From: Archangiaceae bacterium
GTDB lineage: Bacteria > Myxococcota > Myxococcia > Myxococcales > Myxococcaceae
Assembly: GCA_023248915.1 (NCBI GenBank)
Contig: JAHFDQ010000385.1
Location: 1-6,120, forward strand
DNA length: 6,120 nucleotides
Reading direction: 5' to 3'
The notes below the pieces were generated by a model. That model was given only the letters and a program-made list of their open reading frames with translations. It searched no databases and was not told the origin of the DNA. The position numbers were made by a program, and so were the translations under genes. Of the stretch, positions 3,927-6,120 are shown in pieces. Every line of letters starts with the position of its first letter. Position 1 is the stretch's first letter.

Positions 3927-6059
3927 ATGACCTCCCGCGGCGATTGCCGGTGCTTCGTCGAGCGTTGGCATGTCGTCGTCCGGCTGGCCTTCATCGTCGT
4001 TGCTCTGCACCAGGGCTCGGCGCAGGCCGCGACCTTCGACTCGAACGCGCCAAGCAACCTTCCAGAATGGCGGGTGGTCTCGCTGCCCGACCACCCGGTA
4101 CGGTTCGTCTATGTCGTCGACCCGGCCCGGTTCCAGGGTGAAGTCGACACGAACGGCGACATCCTGTTGGGGGCGAGCCACGACCAGCCGCGGTACCAGG
4201 TCGAGAACCTCGAGCGGAACCACATCCGGGTGAAGGTCGACGTGGAGTCCGCTCAAGGCAACCCGGTCCTCTTCAGGATGACTGCGCCCCGCTTGCGCGA
4301 TGCCGACGGCGCGCTCTCGGAACCGAACGCCGTCGAAGCGCGAGTCGGGCCCGGGGGAATCGTCCTGGCCCCAAGTCTGGAGTGGATGGCGGGCCACGCG
4401 TTTCCAATCTCATGGGTGTCCGCGGTCGAGCCGGTCCCTGACACCCGCGAGACCCTCGAGCTGGGCGACCCGAGCGCCGAGGATTTCAGGCCCAAGATGA
4501 CCCTCGGCCGTTGGGGCGAGGAAGCGAGCGTCTCGCTCGAATACGAGACGGGAGAGCCGGGAACGGCGCGCTACTCGGACGGGAGGCTCGAATGGAGGTC
4601 GGCGGGCGACGTCGGCGTGGACATTACCTTGATGACCACCAACTTCGGTGGGGCAGAGCTCGACCTGGTGTTGAAGCGCAACCCCGGCACGGACACCTTT
4701 CACTTCCGTTTGGACTGGCAGAACCTCGAGTTCCTCTATCAACCGCCGCTCAACGAGGACCCGGTCCCCCAGGCCGACAGTTGCTCGGAGACCCGGTGCT
4801 TCAGGAACGGCCAGCTCGTGGCCGAGAGGCCGGAGAACGTCGTCGGCTCGTACGCGGTCTACCTTCGAGACCGGGTCTCGGGCGACTACCGGGCTGTGGG
4901 CGGAAAGAATTACCGGGCGGGGAAGGCCTTTCACATCTTCCGGCCCAAGGTCATCGACGCCGCGGACAACTGGGTCTGGGCCCGGCTGGACGTCGATGCG
5001 CCCGCGCATCGATTGACCGTCTCGGTGCCGGCCGGCTTTCTGGACCGCGCCGTCTACCCCGTACGAGTCGACCCGACGTTCGGGTACGCCCAGGTCGGCG
5101 CCAACAAGTTTTCCGGCGACAAGGTTCTATGGGTAGACCGGGCGGCCACCAGCCCGACATCGAACGGGCGGCTCGCGAGCATCAGCTTCTACGGCAGGAC
5201 GAACAGCGGTGCCCCGGCGGTCAACCCGGGCATCTTCTCGGACTTGAACAACAGGCCCTATAAGCAGCTCGCCTGCCTCGACTCGGGCGGGACCCCGCTG
5301 GGCTCGGGGTATGCCTGGGTGACGACCAGTCTCGCCTATTCGGGCCTGCTGGCCGGGACGCAGTACTGGCTCGGCGTCAATTACGGGAATGGAAGCTCTG
5401 TCGACACGTATTACGACACGGGCCCTAAGTCAGACACAGTCTATTTCGAAGATGCCGTGGCCCCCTACCGGTGGCCGGACCCTTGGCCGTTGACGCCGGG
5501 CAACTTCGCCGATTTCCGTGGTGGCATCTACGGCACCTACATCACGCTGCCGGTGGTGACCACGAACGCGGCGTCTGGAGCGACGTCCTCAGCCGCCGCG
5601 TTGAACGGCCAGGCCAATCCAGGCGGAGTCTCAACCACCGGGTGGTTTCGATACAGCATCAACGCTCCGGCGGGCTGCAGCGACTCCTTCGGCACCCGGG
5701 TGCCGACGGCCTCGGGTTCGGACCTGGGCGCAGGCGACGGTCCGGTGCCTTTCTCGCAGCTCCTCGCCTCGCTCGCCCCGAGCACCCTCTACTACTACTG
5801 CGCGCTCGCCAGTAACTCGATGGGGACCAAGTTTGGGAACGTGTTGTCGTTCACCACCGTCGCGCTCGACGCAGGGTTCGACGCGGGGCTCGACGCGGGC
5901 GGAAGCAGCTCGGGCACGGGCGACGGCGGGGACAGCGTCGTCGGTCCAGGCCTCCTCAGCTACCGCGCGCAGGCTTGCGGTTGTACCCAGTCCGGTGCCG
6001 GCTGGTTCGCGCTACTGCCGCTCATCCTGCCTCTGGCGCGCTTCAGGGCGCGTCAATGA
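3927..6059 (+). CDS. Large secreted MYXO-CTERM surface protein with FN3-like domain
   Basis: A 710-residue protein starting at ATG 3927, with AAGGAA (3912-3917) overlapping the lipoprotein stop as ribosome site. Residues 1-35 are a signal peptide (hydrophobic 19-27, cleavage near AQA-A). Residues 36-388 are a beta-rich region ending in NYRAGKAFHIFRPKVID (328-344) and AVYPVRVDPTFGY (375-387), a module I associate with secreted proteins of unknown function. Residues 390-538 look like a beta-sandwich (ASISFYGRTN, LLAGTQYWLGVNYGN), possibly carbohydrate-binding. Residues 540-645 match an FN3-type fold (VVTTNAASGATSSAAALNG...TLYYYCALASNSMGT). A flexible DAGFDAGLDAGG linker (648-669) leads to the sorting tail: ACGC (683-686), hydrophobic 692-703, then RFRAR. 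MYXO-CTERM tails are processed by myxosortases and expose proteins at the cell surface. No catalytic motif was seen, so adhesion, binding or scaffolding is more likely than enzymatic work. The 3' end overlaps a convergent gene by 17 nt. Confidence 0.88.
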   Translation: MTSRGDCRCFVERWHVVVRLAFIVVALHQGSAQAATFDSNAPSNLPEWRVVSLPDHPVRFVYVVDPARFQGEVDTNGDILLGASHDQPRYQVENLERNHIRVKVDVESAQGNPVLFRMTAPRLRDADGALSEPNAVEARVGPGGIVLAPSLEWMAGHAFPISWVSAVEPVPDTRETLELGDPSAEDFRPKMTLGRWGEEASVSLEYETGEPGTARYSDGRLEWRSAGDVGVDITLMTTNFGGAELDLVLKRNPGTDTFHFRLDWQNLEFLYQPPLNEDPVPQADSCSETRCFRNGQLVAERPENVVGSYAVYLRDRVSGDYRAVGGKNYRAGKAFHIFRPKVIDAADNWVWARLDVDAPAHRLTVSVPAGFLDRAVYPVRVDPTFGYAQVGANKFSGDKVLWVDRAATSPTSNGRLASISFYGRTNSGAPAVNPGIFSDLNNRPYKQLACLDSGGTPLGSGYAWVTTSLAYSGLLAGTQYWLGVNYGNGSSVDTYYDTGPKSDTVYFEDAVAPYRWPDPWPLTPGNFADFRGGIYGTYITLPVVTTNAASGATSSAAALNGQANPGGVSTTGWFRYSINAPAGCSDSFGTRVPTASGSDLGAGDGPVPFSQLLASLAPSTLYYYCALASNSMGTKFGNVLSFTTVALDAGFDAGLDAGGSSSGTGDGGDSVVGPGLLSYRAQACGCTQSGAGWFALLPLILPLARFRARQ
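5865..5900 (+). repeat. Three tandem 12-nt units encoding LDAG/FDAG/LDAG
   Basis: Units at 5865-5876, 5877-5888 and 5889-5900 follow the pattern [CT]TCGACGC[AG]GG[GC], differing at one or two positions each. They encode the start of the flexible Asp-Ala-Gly linker just before the MYXO-CTERM tail. Such short in-frame repeats readily expand or contract, altering linker length. Confidence 0.8.
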
Positions 6060-6120
6060 CGAGCCGCGACTCGGTCGCCGGGTGGGGCAGCGCGAGCCGG
6101 CTGGCGCGCAGGAAGAACCC
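6043..6120 (-). CDS. C-terminal end of a probable RluA-family pseudouridine synthase (partial)
   Basis: On the minus strand the reading frame is open from the right edge for 25 codons and stops at TGA (6043-6045). The translation, beginning GFFLRASRLALPHPATESR and ending LVIDAP, matches the C-terminal signature of RluA/RluD-type pseudouridine synthases, where an LHA..L.F.HP.TG motif closes the catalytic domain and is followed by a short ...APxP end. Enzymes of this family isomerise uridines in rRNA or tRNA. The catalytic Asp motif and the rest of the gene lie outside the window, so the identification rests on about 20 residues. The gene is convergent with the MYXO-CTERM gene and their ends overlap by 17 nt (6043-6059). 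Confidence 0.6.
   Translation of the reverse strand, partial: GFFLRASRLALPHPATESRLVIDAP

Noticed and set aside
3041..4057. 338-codon minus-strand open frame
   Set aside because: Crosses the slipin start, the intergenic region and the whole lipoprotein gene in antisense; no domain and no ribosome site.
4410..5009. 199-codon minus-strand open frame
   Set aside because: Antisense shadow of the same gene; valine/arginine-rich without motifs.
4511..5263. 250-codon plus-strand open frame
   Set aside because: Out-of-frame shadow inside the MYXO-CTERM gene, whose frame runs unbroken from signal peptide to sorting tail.
1..6120. CRISPR array, tRNA/rRNA, insertion sequence or attachment site
   Set aside because: I read for regularly spaced repeats, cloverleaf-like stems, transposase motifs and terminal inverted repeats and saw none; the only repeats are short and inside coding sequence.

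Overview
The window is GC-rich, densely packed bacterial DNA. Two features point to Myxococcota (myxobacteria or relatives). The 710-residue secreted protein ends in a MYXO-CTERM-type sorting tail: a Cys-Gly-Cys motif, a hydrophobic stretch and a short Arg-containing end, preceded by an Asp-Ala-Gly-rich linker. The neighbourhood of an FHA protein, an OmpA-like lipid-free envelope protein and a Cys-paired lipoprotein also fits that group. This is inference from protein architecture; there is no rRNA or other taxonomic marker.

Layout, left to right. (1) Positions 1-550, minus: the first 183 codons of an FHA-domain protein that runs off the left edge. Its FHA domain appears to lack two usual phosphate-binding residues, and a 20-residue repeat follows it. 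(2) Positions 714-1607, minus: a secreted OmpA-family protein with a C-terminal peptidoglycan-binding domain. (3) Positions 1721-2352, plus: a two-gene toxin-antitoxin operon, an AbrB/MazE-type antitoxin followed by a Doc (death-on-curing) toxin. The genes overlap by 4 nt, and a promoter with a palindromic operator abuts the antitoxin start codon. (4) Positions 2349-3116, minus: a slipin (stomatin/SPFH) membrane protein whose stop codon shares bases with the toxin stop. (5) Positions 3233-6059, plus: a probable operon of a lipoprotein with a HEAT-like C-terminus and the large MYXO-CTERM surface protein. (6) Positions 6043-6120, minus: the last 25 codons of a convergent gene resembling the C-terminus of RluA-family pseudouridine synthases, overlapping the MYXO-CTERM gene by 17 nt.

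Functionally, most of the window concerns the cell envelope (OmpA-like protein, slipin, lipoprotein, MYXO-CTERM protein), with an addiction/stress module set between two envelope genes. No intergenic gap exceeds about 165 bases. I see no tRNA, rRNA, CRISPR array, transposase or insertion-sequence ends. The least conventional pieces are the AbrB-Doc pairing with its apparently leaderless, operator-embedded promoter, the degenerate FHA domain with its Thr-containing repeats, and the uncharacterised lipoprotein/MYXO-CTERM pair. None of these can be called a new system from sequence alone.
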